A stretch of 64,000 nt of DNA, taken from contig CM037588.1 in NCBI GenBank assembly GCA_021018995.1, positions 148,137,725 to 148,201,724 of the forward strand. Reading direction: 5' to 3'. The notes below the pieces were generated by a model. It was not told where the DNA came from, did no database searches, and worked only from the letters and a program-made list of their open reading frames with translations. The DNA is from Chloranthus sessilifolius (Eukaryota > Streptophyta > Magnoliopsida > Chloranthales > Chloranthaceae). The position numbers and the translations under genes were made by a program. Position 1 is the stretch's first letter, and each line of letters begins with the position of its first letter. Shown here one piece after another: positions 1 through 10,204 of this stretch.

Positions 1-87
1 ATAGAACAAATACTCATTTTCTTACAAACAAAAGCCTATAAATTGATCTTTTATTTGTGAAATGTGCTCCAAGAAATGAGAAATTAC

Positions 88-296
88 CTTGTAAACAGGG
101 CCAAACCCACCCTCTCCAAGCTTATTTTTCAATGAAAAGCATTTTGTTGCGGCAACTACAGTTTGTAGATCAAATAATGGCAATTCTACTCGATGGCTTC
201 TTTCTTCAATATCATTTCTTGCAAAATTTTCTTCTGCATCAGCTCTTCTACCCAAATTGGATAACACAACATCAGTTCTTTCCATCCCTGCTTGTC
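88..296 (-). CDS. S-receptor-like kinase, exon 3 (juxtamembrane and start of kinase domain)
   Basis: A 209-nt exon with acceptor tttcag (ends 297) and donor gt at 87-86. It reads on in phase from exon 2. It encodes the acidic juxtamembrane region, then [17 protein letters not shown], the hallmark entry to the kinase domain of this family, and the glycine-rich ATP loop [10 protein letters not shown]. The invariant lysine, catalytic loop and activation segment would be in later exons, beyond position 1. The gene is therefore partial here. Nothing is broken in the visible part. Confidence 0.93.
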
Positions 297-297
297 C

Positions 298-402
298 TGA
301 AACAGAGGAATAAGTGGAAAATAAAAAATCTGAATATGAAATTTTTGGGTATCTATATTATCAAACTCTTTTGTGAGTTCAACATTTTTCGTTACAATTT
401 AC
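298..402 (-). other. Intron 2 of the S-receptor-like kinase
   Basis: A 105-bp intron on the minus strand with GT (402-401) and AG (298-297) borders, between the transmembrane and juxtamembrane exons. AT-rich, with a pyrimidine-rich acceptor (cttattcctctgtttcag). Confidence 0.8.
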
Positions 403-510
403 CTTTCATCTTCCTTCTCCATAAGAAACAGCTAATTGAGACCAAAACAAGCATCCCCAGAGTGACGGTTAGTACAGGTACCATAATACTCTTCTTATTA
501 CCATTGGGGT
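403..510 (-). CDS. S-receptor-like kinase, exon 2 (transmembrane)
   Basis: A 108-nt exon flanked by an AG acceptor (512-511) and a GT donor (402-401). Joined in phase 1 to exon 1 it reads DPNGNKKS, then a hydrophobic segment of about 20 residues (MVPVLTVTLGMLVLVSIS), then a basic stop-transfer stretch WRRKMK. This is the single-pass transmembrane exon expected at this place in SRK-type genes. It keeps phase 1 at both ends. It lies 21.5 kb from exon 1, and the DNA between is transposon. Confidence 0.9.
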
Positions 511-544
511 CTAAAAGAAGAAAAGAAGCTTCAGTTAGTCCTAC

Positions 545-690
545 TACTAGTAAAAATATGTATTACTAGTAAAAAGAGAAAAAACGAATTGCAGTCCATG
601 ATTAACCCATTGATGGGTCACTTGAATACAGTTTTATTACTAGTAAAAAGAATAAAAGAAAGGAATTGTAGTCCATGATAGAACATGGTT
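545..690. repeat. Degenerate direct repeat in the native intron segment
   Basis: Two copies, about 90 bp apart, of a block starting ttactagtaaaaag and ending gtccatgat. It sits between exon 2 and the Copia-type LTR. No coding content. Confidence 0.5.
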
Positions 691-695
691 CCTTA

Positions 696-1518
696 TGTTA
701 GATCTGATTGTCACGATCGATCTATGATAACCTAGTAGTTCACTCTCATATTTGTTGCCAAGTATAGCTACTCATTTGTGAATCATATAGTGTTTGATTG
801 AGATATTCTTATTCAGAAGTGTTTCTGTTCTAAGAACTGTTTATAAGAGTTGTAATCTTTTTTATGGTTGACCATGTTTCTTTTCGTGGTTAACCACTTA
901 AATATTCATAGTTGACCACAACCAAAGTGATCGTCAAAAATGAAATTGATTACATAAAAGATACTTCCATATCTTTCTTTAGGTTACAACTAATATAAAT
1001 AGTCTCTTAAATACCTTTTGATTTTTAGCTCTCTCTATTTTATTGCTCAGCCATCTTTGTGAGAGAAAAACCCTTTTGGCCCTTGAAGCTGATGATCGGA
1101 TCTCTTGATTATTCAAAGGTATTTGTTCCGTTTCTATTTTCTGAAGGGAATAGAACTTGAAGTTTCAAGCGTGTCTAGGCTTGTGGATTCAAGTAACCTT
1201 AGAGGAATTCAGCGTGTTGTTGTGGCTCGTTTGAACAAGAGTGCACCATCGTGCAACTCGGTGGTTGAAGGTGACAAATCAAGGTATTATGAGGACACGT
1301 AGTAGATTCTAACATTGCAGTTTGGAAAGGTTCAATAGGAAACTTTCTGTAACCATTTAACTCATAGTGTATTTGTTGCCTTGGATCTAGCATAAATCCC
1401 GTGATTTTTCTCCTTTTGAGTTTCCACGTAAAAATCTCATATACAATGGTGATTGATTTGCTTTATATTATTTATTTTTAATATCATCGCTAGGCATATT
1501 TAGGATACCGACATTTCA
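696..1518 (+). mobile_element. 5' LTR of a Copia-type element
   Basis: Starts TGTTAGATCTGATTG and ends TTTCA, immediately before an initiator-Met PBS. It matches the interrupted copy at 4281-4332 plus 19616-21466. Flank 691-695 is CCTTA; the far flank at 21467-21471 is CCTTC, a decayed target-site duplication. LTR length is 823 bp. Confidence 0.85.
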
Positions 1519-1520
1519 AT

Positions 1521-1533
1521 TGGTATCAGAGCC
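1521..1533 (+). other. Primer binding site of the Copia-type element
   Basis: TGGTATCAGAGCC, complementary to the 3' end of initiator methionyl tRNA, two bases after the LTR end. It fixes the element's orientation as plus. Confidence 0.9.
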
Positions 1534-2052
1534 AATGAACTTGATTTGAATTCTCAAAAATCAAGTGTCTCTATGGCATTTGATTTGAGCTTCTTATTTT
1601 TGTATCTTAGTAGTTTATTTCTTTCTTCTTCTTTTTTATTTTATTTTTATTATTTACAAAAAATAAAAAAATTTGAATTAAAAAAAAAAAAAGTTTATGA
1701 GTGTGTCACATTTATAATCATATGCTCAATTCTATTGTCTTGCATGTACATTTTTATATGTTAGGCCTCTCCTTATATTAATTGAATTTTAAGTGCATGG
1801 GCGGTCTTCATCACATTGTGTGCAAATGTATATCTTAGTCAATTAACCTTTAAAATCATACATATGTGACTTTTCAATTCTTCACCATATAGTTGATACA
1901 TTGTTTGAAGGTAATATTCTAGCTTTGAAAGATTGTCTATTCATATTAAGTGTCACTTATACCATCAATTTTTTTTAACCTTATTTATATCCATGGGAAA
2001 GGACTATATAGACGACTCGTGTGAAAGTCATCACTAAGTGGATGGTGAAAAG

Positions 2053-2840
2053 TGTTAGGAATTAATTCAAGCATACATCACTGAACTCCCTATGGCGATG
2101 ACTACGGCAATAATAAGAAGGCGTAAAAAATAATCACACACAATACAAAGGATTTACGTGTTTCGCCCAATTGAGGGCTACGTCCACGGAGTATAAGCAC
2201 TATTTATGAACGTTTACAACGCACACACTCTCTTCTCTCTAGTGTACTCTCAATAAAGATCTGATAGGATCTTCAACAACCAATATGTTGTTAAACCAAG
2301 GACGTAGTCCTTCAAAGAACAAAGAAGAGATCTACTGAAATGTGATAACGATTCCAATACAAGAACGACTTCAATCAAATGTCTCAATCCCCAAGCTATT
2401 CTTTAATACCTTACCTCTCAAAGTATTCACCATAGTTTTCTCTTTTGAAAACTCTCTAAGAACCATTAAATTACTTCTGCAAATAGGTCCCTTCTTACAT
2501 AAGGAAACATTGACCAAAGAAACCTTATAAAAAAGGCAAGAGTCCAAAATCGCGGAATCAATCAATCAGTTTGACTCCTCGATCGATCGATTTCAATCCG
2601 TGAGAAACCCACCAATATATGCTCAGATCGATTGATTGACTTCCCAAGCTCGATCGATCGATTTCCACCAGTGAGCAACCCAATAGTTTATGCCCAGCCT
2701 CGATCGATCGATTTTCAAGACTTGATCGATCGGTTGTAACCAGTGAGCAACCTATTTATATACGTCCAGAATCGATCAATCTCTCCTAGAGCTCGATCGA
2801 TCGATTGGGACTCGAGACAACTCTTCAAAGTGTCTCAAAA
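2053..2840 (+). mobile_element. Possible LTR fragment inside the Copia-type element
   Basis: Begins TGTTAGGAATTAATTC and contains a block (about 2150-2200: TTTACGTG, AGGGCTACGTCCACGG) of the kind seen in many plant LTRs. A tentative end is at GTCTCA near 2838, with flanks AAAAG and AAAAC. The borders are weak. Confidence 0.35.
2578..2812. repeat. Array of ATCGATCGAT palindromes
   Basis: Several copies of CGATCGATCGATT, alternating with a spacer containing CCAGTGAGCAACC. The same CCAGTGAGC word recurs beside the palindromes at about 14230 in gypsy element 1. This is the only such array found in a Copia context here. Confidence 0.75.
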
Positions 2841-3604
2841 ACGATACGTGGGATTAAATCTATTCAATAAAAAGGGCTACAGAGGTAGTTGTAGAGTGAA
2901 AGTCGTCACTCTTATATTCCAATCAATCGTCATTTTTTTTTTTTTATGAAATGTAAAAAAAAAATACTCAAATATTTTTTTCTCCTCAATTCAGATGTTA
3001 TAAGGAAGAGACGAAAATGGCTACCTACATAAGTTTGGTGAGAAAGCCACCATCCTCTTAGGCAGAACGATCGGGAAGTCTACTTAGGTATTTGGGTTTA
3101 GACAATTTCATAAACTTCCCTTTGTTATTTAATGAAAATTTACATGATTCAAAGATGTAGTTGGTTTAAAAAAAATTCTCACCTTATATCCCTTATTTTT
3201 TTCTTACACTCTTCATGTTTGAGACAGTTATCCTTGGCCATTGCATCATCACAGTCATCTTGTTAAATATATGTGAAAGTTATGAATTTTCATAAACAAG
3301 GTTGATGAGTATTTTTTGTTTTAAAGACATATGTGTGCAGTGTATGTTGTTTACTAATTACTTGAGATTCAATTTATTGTAGGATTAACCTTTCTGAATC
3401 GATATGCATGATTGATGATTCTTTGAAATTTCTGATTATAATGATGACATAATTGATTTGATTTCATTTTTTTTAATTCTGAAATTGATTTTTAAAGGTT
3501 TGAAAGATGATTATTTGATCTTAGATGGTAGATGAATAGGAGAATGGGAGGATTGTTCTATCTACTCTAGTGTAGTTGTGTGGCATTAGTTTTAAAGCTT
3601 GATC

Positions 3605-3753
3605 CACTATAAAAAATAAGACTATTAGCGGCACCAAAAACTGTCGCTATTAATAAAAAAAATTATTACAATAGCAACAAGACTAGTAGCGACAATTTTT
3701 TTTATTAATAATAGCAGTTTTTTGTGTCGCTAATAGTCTAATTTTTTGTTGTA
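3605..3753. mobile_element. CACTA-like MITE
   Basis: Begins CACTATAAAAAATAAG. Its ends are inverted (ACTATTAGCGGCAC on the left, GTGTCGCTAATAGTC on the right), with flanking ATC on both sides. About 150 bp, no coding capacity. A relative is at 25200-25334. Confidence 0.65.
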
Positions 3754-4280
3754 ATCATCGCCTTAGTTTTTTAGAGGGTTATTATAATTAAAAAAATGTG
3801 TGTTATTGTTGGACTTATTTTCTTTTGTGGAGAGCCTATGAATTTCTTTTTCATATTCTTTTGCTCTAACTTGAAGGTTTGTCCCCTTGTCACCTTATGA
3901 CAAAAAAGGGGGAGAATAAGTGTGTGACTTATTTTGTTTGTGACTATTTAATACTATTTTATAATTGATCTTATTTCTCAAGTAATGAAGATGTAGTGAG
4001 TGATCTCTTTGGAGTTGTACCGCATCTCTTTTTGTCTCTTCTAGATTTGAAATCTCTTATTTTTAGTGTTTCAGATTATAGGTTAAAGATATTAAAGAAC
4101 TTTTTGCCCACATCATCATGTATTTACTTAACATAGGTTTACGGGGAGTGTATTAAGTTGTAATTTCTTTCGTGACATATAGATTATCGGTATAGGGTTA
4201 GTTTATGATAGATGTAATATTTTTTAATATCATACCATTGTAAATTAGGTTTTTTCATGAAGGATGATAAATGGGGAGAT

Positions 4281-4332
4281 TGTTAGATTTGATTGTCACG
4301 ATCTATAATAACCTAGTCGTTCACTCTCATAT
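4281..4332 (+). mobile_element. 3' LTR of the Copia-type element, first fragment
   Basis: Begins TGTTAGATTTGATTG right after the purine-rich tract and matches 696 onward. It stops after CACTCTCATAT where the gypsy solo LTR is inserted. It resumes at 19616. Confidence 0.85.
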
Positions 4333-6137
4333 TGTAACGTCCCTGAGTTCTGACCTATGAACTGTATGCTTCGATATGCGTGCCTGATGATCCGTACATT
4401 GAGGACCGTACCAATAGACTAAGTAATGTCTATAGATCAAATCTGACAGAAAGGATTTTATTTCAGTAGGCTAGGTTATGGGTTAGTGAACACACGTACA
4501 CCAACCTTGGTGTAGTTGTGTCATACCTAAGCCTATGGCTTAGTTAAAAGGGGAAATAAATACCATTCATTTGCTTGCATTCAATACCTTTTACTGCATA
4601 TGATTAAGAGTTAAGAAGAGAGAGGGTGAAACGGGTATTGAATGTGAATTGAATATGTGATCGATCTATTCTCGAGGCTTGCTGGGAAGGGTTGGAGCGA
4701 CTAATAAGTTGTTGTTCGCTTGGTGAACCCTAGTGCGATTTCAAAGCAAGGATCAAGGATTCGAATGGAATCAAGGAATGAAATTAAGGATAGATTTTGA
4801 AATTTGCGTTAGTTATTGTTTTTATTCAATTTGGGATCAGAGAATCATAAGAAAAGGGGGTTGATTTCGGAAAGAAAAGAGAAAGAATGCGAAAAATCCA
4901 AGAACATAAAGAGTTTGTTCATTTCGACCAATCGAAATTTAGTTCGATCGATCGAAATGGACCTAAGGAGAAAGAGTTCGAAGTCTGAGGAAATTCGTTC
5001 GATCGAAATGAAATTCGATCGAACGAAGTGTGTTTCGATCGATCGAATCTCCTATCCGATTGATCGAAACGTATAGAATAGAGATTTTGGAAAAGCCTTT
5101 TTGAGGATTCGATCGATCGAATTAAAAATTTGTTTGATCAAACTGTGTGGATTGTTATTTATTTTCTGAGGGATTCGACCGATCGAAATATTTTCGATCG
5201 ATCGAATTATGTGATTTCAATCGACCGAATGAGGATTCGTTCGATCAAACTGTGTTGTGGTCATTTGGCTTCTGTGAGGATTTGTTCGATCGAAAATATT
5301 TTTGATCAATCGAATTTGTGTTCATTTGATCGAAATGGCAGAGTCGTTCGATCAAACTGAGAAGTGATATGTGATTATGAGGAGTTCGACCGATCGAAAT
5401 AGGGATTCGATCGATCGAAATTGTCAAATTCAGAATTTTGTTAAGCTTTGACTGTGAGATTTTGAGGGGAGTTGTCCTAACATGTTTAGCATCGTTCTAA
5501 TGGTTGAACCATGAATTTTTATATGTTAGGTGACCTAGTGTTATTTGATGAAGGACAAACCCAAACGGCGGATTAAGCCCGTGCGGGTTAAGATTTTGAA
5601 GTAGGGAACACTTGATATCAAGTGCATTTACTACATTAGCATGTGTGTTATGTTATGATGTAAATTTTGATTCAACCATATGAATTTCGTTTATAACTTC
5701 AATTTAAAAAGACATGTGTATAATTATGTTTCCGCATTGTGTAAGTATTATGGAATCTTTCAAGGTTCAATTCAATATGTGTGTGTGTGATCTTCACACT
5801 TTATTCCGACTTTTGATACAAACTATAATTATCACTTTACACAGCGATAAACTATATGTATGCACCTCGATTTAAGGTTCTATGTGAATACCTAATCGGT
5901 ACGGCGGTTAATTCGTACACCTTTGTGCTATGTGTTTTGTGACTCCTACCGTATAACGGTAATTATGTTCGGCCAAGTGTCCACCTTTTTGGGGCCTTGG
6001 ATATATCTGAAAATGGTTCATATGAGCGACGATGGTGGTTATTTCATCAGGGGCTTGAGGCTATAGTTCCTCATTCAAATACTTTAAGTAAAGCACCTTT
6101 TAATTTTCTTTTCATACGTTAGAATAAATATGTGAGT
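4333..6137 (+). mobile_element. Gypsy (Tekay-like) solo LTR, left part
   Basis: Begins TGTAACGTCCCTGAG. Together with 18954-19610 it makes an LTR of about 2.46 kb with TG...CA ends and an exact 5-bp target-site duplication CATAT (4328-4332 and 19611-19615). No internal domains of its own remain, so it is a solo LTR formed by LTR-LTR recombination. It was later split by element 1, which duplicated TGAGT (6133-6137, 18949-18953). Confidence 0.85.
4925..5425. repeat. Array of TTCGATCGATCGAA palindromes in the solo LTR
   Basis: Over a dozen perfect or near-perfect copies of the 14-bp palindrome TTCGATCGATCGAA, at irregular 20-50 bp spacing. It holds the same relative LTR place as the arrays in elements 1 and 2 but has a different core. 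Confidence 0.85.
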
Positions 6138-6711
6138 TGTAATAGCCCGAAGAATCACACAAAACTATGACCTCGGGATCCGTGCCCGATCGGTCATAGG
6201 TTTGACCAATTAGGAGATCAACAGTCAGTATAGGGTGTGATGAACGGATGGGATGTAATAGACGGAGCGCCTATGGGGCGTATGATGGATGTGTGAAGTC
6301 ACGTACACCTAGTGGGGTGCATGTACTCAACACATGAGCTAGAAGAGGAATAAATGGGTTTTAATGAACCCTAAAATCAATGCCTTGAGTTGTTGAAAGA
6401 GTAAAGAAGAGAGAGAGGAGTGAGAAAGGGAGGATTTAAGAGGAGTTATTGCAAGTGATTGGAAGAGAAGATTTGAGCATTCAACGCCGGATTCGACGGC
6501 GTGAATCCGCTAAAGGAGGAGCTGGAAACCCTAGCTTTCCAACCACTAGATCTAATCAAATAGAGATTTGATTGAGGTAAATTTCTTGTGAATTAAATGC
6601 ATGAGTATGGGTGAATTATTGTAGTTAGGAATAGTTAAAATTATAGATAAAAGGTTTAGAAAATAGAGGAAAAGAGATGGGAAAAAGATAAGAAATGAAA
6701 TTTGAATCTGG

Positions 6712-7190
6712 CAATTTCGATTAATCGAAATGGAGATTCGATTAATCGAAATTCGCCAGGAAGTTGAAAAGTCAAGGAACACGATTTCGATTAATCGAAA
6801 TAAAGTTCGATTAATCGATTTTGGATTTCGATTAATCAATTTGGGAATCGATTAATCGACTGGGTACTTCCAGTGGACCCCAGAGGGGCTGGAGGATGAA
6901 AAGGGGGAAATCGACTAATCGAAATGGGGATTTCGATTAATCGATTTAGATTCGATTAATCGATTTGGGATGGATTAATCGATTTGAGAACTCGATTACT
7001 CGATTTGAGAATCAACTTGACAAAGTAGGGAAATAAGATTAATCGAAATGGGATTCGATTAATTGAATGGAAATCTTGATTAAACCATTTAGAATCGATT
7101 AATCGATATTGGATTTCGATTAATCGATTTTGGAAATCGATTAATCGAATGAGATTCGATTAATCGAAATTGGAGTTCGATTAATCGACT
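6712..7190. repeat. Palindrome array TTTCGATTAATCGAAA in the 5' LTR of element 1
   Basis: About 18 copies of CGATTAATCG-centred palindromes, with the composite CGACTGG-N6-CCAGTGG at about 6857-6876. The same monomer and the same composite recur before the aORF at 13718-14402. Confidence 0.9.
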
Positions 7191-8131
7191 GGGATACTTT
7201 TGTAAGCTTTTGACTTGGACTTTAAGACTCTTGGGGGGTCTTGGAACTATTCTTTTACATCCTTAGTGATGTGTTTCACATGTTATATGGTACCATAGGT
7301 GGTACGTGAGAACGAGTGCACAAGGAGCCACGTGGGACCTTGATGCATTGATCAGCTAAAGACTTGAGGTAGGGAACACCCTGAACATGTACTTTATTTT
7401 ACAAGAGCATGTATGTAGTGATATCAATTCAATTCAAATGTTTTACTACTCAATGATTATGAAAAGTGTGTGTGTGACATTCATAAGAGAACTTAAATGG
7501 ACCATCCCCAGGGGATGATGAAGTGAAGAAGTAAAGGCATCAGGTGTGATGCAAGTGAATGGATACATCCCAGGGATGTATCCATGATTGAATCATGCTT
7601 GATGAGGCCTAACTGATATAAGATAGCACAATTACACGGTGAATAACTATATGTAAGGCACCGATATTTTTGTTATTTGAGGTTTGATATGGCGGATAAC
7701 CACGACGGGCGAGGAAGGATATCCGTGACCGATACGGCGGCTAATCCGTAGGCCAGTACGGAGGCTTATCCGTACAGAGTAAGCACACCCCAGGGGTGTT
7801 GATGAGATGTGAAACCCCGCCACCAATCCCCAGGGGAAAGGGGCTTGGGTACTATTAGTATTCCCAGGGAATACATTTAAAACTGTCTATATAGATGACG
7901 ATGAAGGGTATCTCGTCGGGGCTCGATGCTATATTGCTCGGGATTACTTAAGTTGAAGTTTAAGTTTTGCTTTAGGCCTTCGATCATTCATGATTAACTA
8001 AAAGACATGAGTAATCTACGAATGGTGAAGTGTTTTTAACTTTTTTCATCAATAAATGCATAGACACATCATGCATGCATATCATAGAATACATGTGAGT
8101 TATATTTTATATGTTCAATTGTGTTCCCTAT

Positions 8132-8150
8132 TGAGCTAGGATGTAGCTCA
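8132..8150 (+). other. Conserved LTR stem-loop (element 1, 5' LTR)
   Basis: TGAGCTA, five-base loop GGATG, TAGCTCA: a perfect 7-bp stem. It stands just before the acidic micro-ORF, about 480 bp from the LTR end. The 3' LTR copy is at 18460-18478. Confidence 0.7.
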
Positions 8151-8276
8151 CCCTATAGACTATACGTCGCCGGTCCACTACTTGCAGCTGCCGCGGCTTC
8201 AGGTGACGCTGACCCCGGTGAGTCGGACCTTGCGGCCGACGAGGAGTTAGAGCCACCTCCAGAGGACTTCTTCTAG
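8151..8276 (+). CDS. LTR acidic micro-ORF (element 1, 5' LTR)
   Basis: An open frame of 42 codons ending TAG. The C-terminal half is acidic and ends LEPPPEDFF. The upstream part reads YRLYV, like the RLYVT and RLNVT of the other LTRs. There is no ATG at the matching place, so it may be a downstream exon or a relic frame. Its conservation across LTR families is the reason for listing it. Confidence 0.4.
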   Translation, partial: PYRLYVAGPLLAAAAASGDADPGESDLAADEELEPPPEDFF

Positions 8277-8388
8277 AGGACGCTGCTGTGCGACTTTGAG
8301 GAGTTTTAGTGGGAGATTGTCCGGCTTGGTATGTCAAGCTGGTTTTGATTAAACCTTGTGTATATGGATATCAGAGTATTCTTTTGAG

Positions 8389-8425
8389 CGAACCATTCAT
8401 GATGATGGTTATCATCGATGGTTCG
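8389..8425 (+). other. Nested hairpin near the LTR end (element 1)
   Basis: Outer arms CGAACCAT and ATGGTTCG enclose inner arms GATGAT and ATCATC with loop GGTT. Related nested stems occur in element 2 (46087-46145), element 3 (62535-62574) and the solo LTR (28164-28220). Confidence 0.65.
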
Positions 8426-8614
8426 GATCGGTTCTCCCTTCATGCAGAGGCATGAAGGTAGAACTGTCTTTTGAGAAGTGTTTCTATGTAGATTTAAATT
8501 CCGCAAGTTGTCCTTATTTATCTTATGCTTGATATACCAGTGTTAGTGCATAGTTGAGCACGGTCAAGATGATTCTTGATGGCACGGGTTTGAGTGAAAT
8601 CCGGGCATCACGAT

Positions 8615-8629
8615 TGGTATCGAAGAGCC
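8615..8629 (+). other. Primer binding site, element 1
   Basis: TGGTATCGAAGAGCC, a slightly altered form of TGGTATCAGAGCC (initiator Met tRNA), three bases after the LTR end. Confidence 0.75.
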
Positions 8630-8704
8630 ATTTTCTTTAGCTTGATTCGACAAGTGTTCTTGGTCGAACATAGGGCTTCGCTAACTATGAAACTTTAGTT
8701 TCAA

Positions 8705-10046
8705 ATGCCGCAAATGTAAATGTTCTAGAGGAAGGGGCCGACCAAGGGGAGGCCAACAGAGGAGCTTGCGTAGTGGAGATGAGTACATCTCTCCTACGAA
8801 TAGAGTACCTTTAGGAGGTGCTGATGCCCCAGGGGGCAGTAGTAGTAGACAGCAAAGGGAAGAAGATCGAGATCGTCAGGATCAAGATCAAGGGGAACAA
8901 GAAAGAATGAGAGAGAGACAAGAGGATAGAGAAGAGAGACAGAGGATGATGCACACAATGGACAACAAGCCGCATCCTTGCAGCTCTCAAGCATCAAGAG
9001 AGCAACAACCACCTACACCACAGGGACGACACCTGTGCCCTCATCATTCACCGGGTTTAGGAGGATGAGACCTCCTTCATTTTCTGGGCACACCATGGCC
9101 GCTGAGAATTGGCTTATGGAAATGGAAAAAGTATTCAGCGTGCTGACATGCACGGAAGACGAGAGCGTGAGATGGGCAGCCTATATGTTGGATGGGGAGG
9201 CTGGGCCTTGGTGGAAGTCCGTGATAAGGACTCGGGCTCAGGAGACCCCAGAGTTGCCTTGGACTTGGGAGGAATTTGTTGAGGAATTCAACAAACAAAA
9301 TTTTTCAGAAGTAGTGAGGAACCAGCTTGAGATTCAGCCTCTGACTAATACAAGGAGGATGACAATGAGAGTATGGGGTAGAGTTTCTACGACTTGCGTT
9401 TTGCACGGACTACATCGACGTGATGAAGTCCAAGAGGTTTCAGCAAGGTTTGAAGCCTGAAGTTAGGGGAGGAGTAGCTCCATTCCAGTTGCGGACCTAT
9501 GAAGAGGTCATGAGCAAGGCACTGGTAGTGGAAGAAGAGAACACGAATAGATATCGACAGAGAGAGCAGCAAAGAGGAGGACATGAACAAGGAAGGATGG
9601 GGAACTACGAACCGGTGAATAAAAAGCCGAGGTTCGTGGCCCAGAATCAGAGACCACAGTTTCAGGGAGGTTTTGGAAGGGCGGCGCAACAGCAACACCA
9701 ACAGAGGTTTCCATTACTTGCGTCGGGGAGACCTTTTCGCTATGAGAGCCCTGCCATGTCTCATCGGCGCTCTTGTCACAGGGTCCTCGTCTGCGTGTCT
9801 TCCGCACTCGAGAGGCGTGTGCCGGATGTGGCAAGCCGCATGGATCAGGCTAGAGAATCGGAACTAGAGGTTGTTTCCGATGTGGCAAGGTGGGCCACTT
9901 GATAAAGGATTGCCCCGAGACAGACAAGGGCAAGACGGCTTCAGTTGCAGCACCACGACCCATTCAAGCAAGGAAGCCGATTGTTAGGGGGAGAGCCTAT
10001 GCAGTCACTGCTCAGGAAGCAGGGAATGTGCACGACGTCATCCAAG
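8705..10046 (+). pseudogene. gag: Element 1 gag (broken)
   Basis: Capsid protein that packages element RNA. The start ATGCCG at 8705 corresponds to the MPPR start of element 2. The N-terminal part is Gln/Arg/Glu-rich (8766-8960). The capsid core is at about 9066-9440 (MRPPSFSGH, WAAYMLDGEAGPWW, WTWEEFVEEFNKQNF). Two zinc knuckles follow: CAGCGKPH at about 9820 and CFRCGKVGHLIKDC at about 9870-9912. At least three frameshifts or stops divide it. It ends DVIQG at the intron donor. Confidence 0.85.
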
Positions 10047-10204
10047 GTGAGAAATTTTATTTTATTAAAGAAAAAAATTCCGTTTCATAAAGAATTTTAG
10101 CTGGAAAAGGTGCATGCATTAGGAATAGTGTAGATTCTTTTTATATAAACTGAGAGTGTATTTTGATGTGTAAATTTCTGTGTGTATGTGTATATATATT
10201 ATAG
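10047..10204 (+). other. Intron between gag and protease, element 1
   Basis: CAAG|GTGAGA at the donor and TATTATAG|GTACTT at the acceptor, 158 bp, AT-rich, with in-frame stops. Splicing joins IQ-G-TL in frame. The same position carries introns in elements B and 2. Confidence 0.7.

Larger units (their letters stand above)
1534..4280 (+). mobile_element. Internal region of the Copia-type element, no coding domains
   Basis: About 2.7 kb without a recognisable gag or pol. A T-rich block (1590-1690), an LTR-like block starting TGTTAGGAATT at about 2053 and an internal MITE are present. Around 3887-3920 a sequence with ATGACAAAAAAGGGGGAGA resembles the purine-rich block found near the end of Sirevirus-type Copia elements, and ATGGGGAGAT stands directly before the 3' LTR as polypurine tract. 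It looks like a non-autonomous or heavily deleted derivative. Confidence 0.65.
6138..8611 (+). repeat. Element 1, 5' LTR
   Basis: Starts TGTAATAGCCCG and ends ...GGGCATCAC just before the PBS; its end is garbled compared with the 3' copy (GGGCTGTCACA). It contains a palindrome array, a stem-loop, an acidic micro-ORF and a nested hairpin. Confidence 0.9.

Noticed and set aside
57-569. 170-codon plus-strand ORF
   Set aside because: Antisense to exons 2 and 3 of the receptor kinase and intron 2; no family resemblance.
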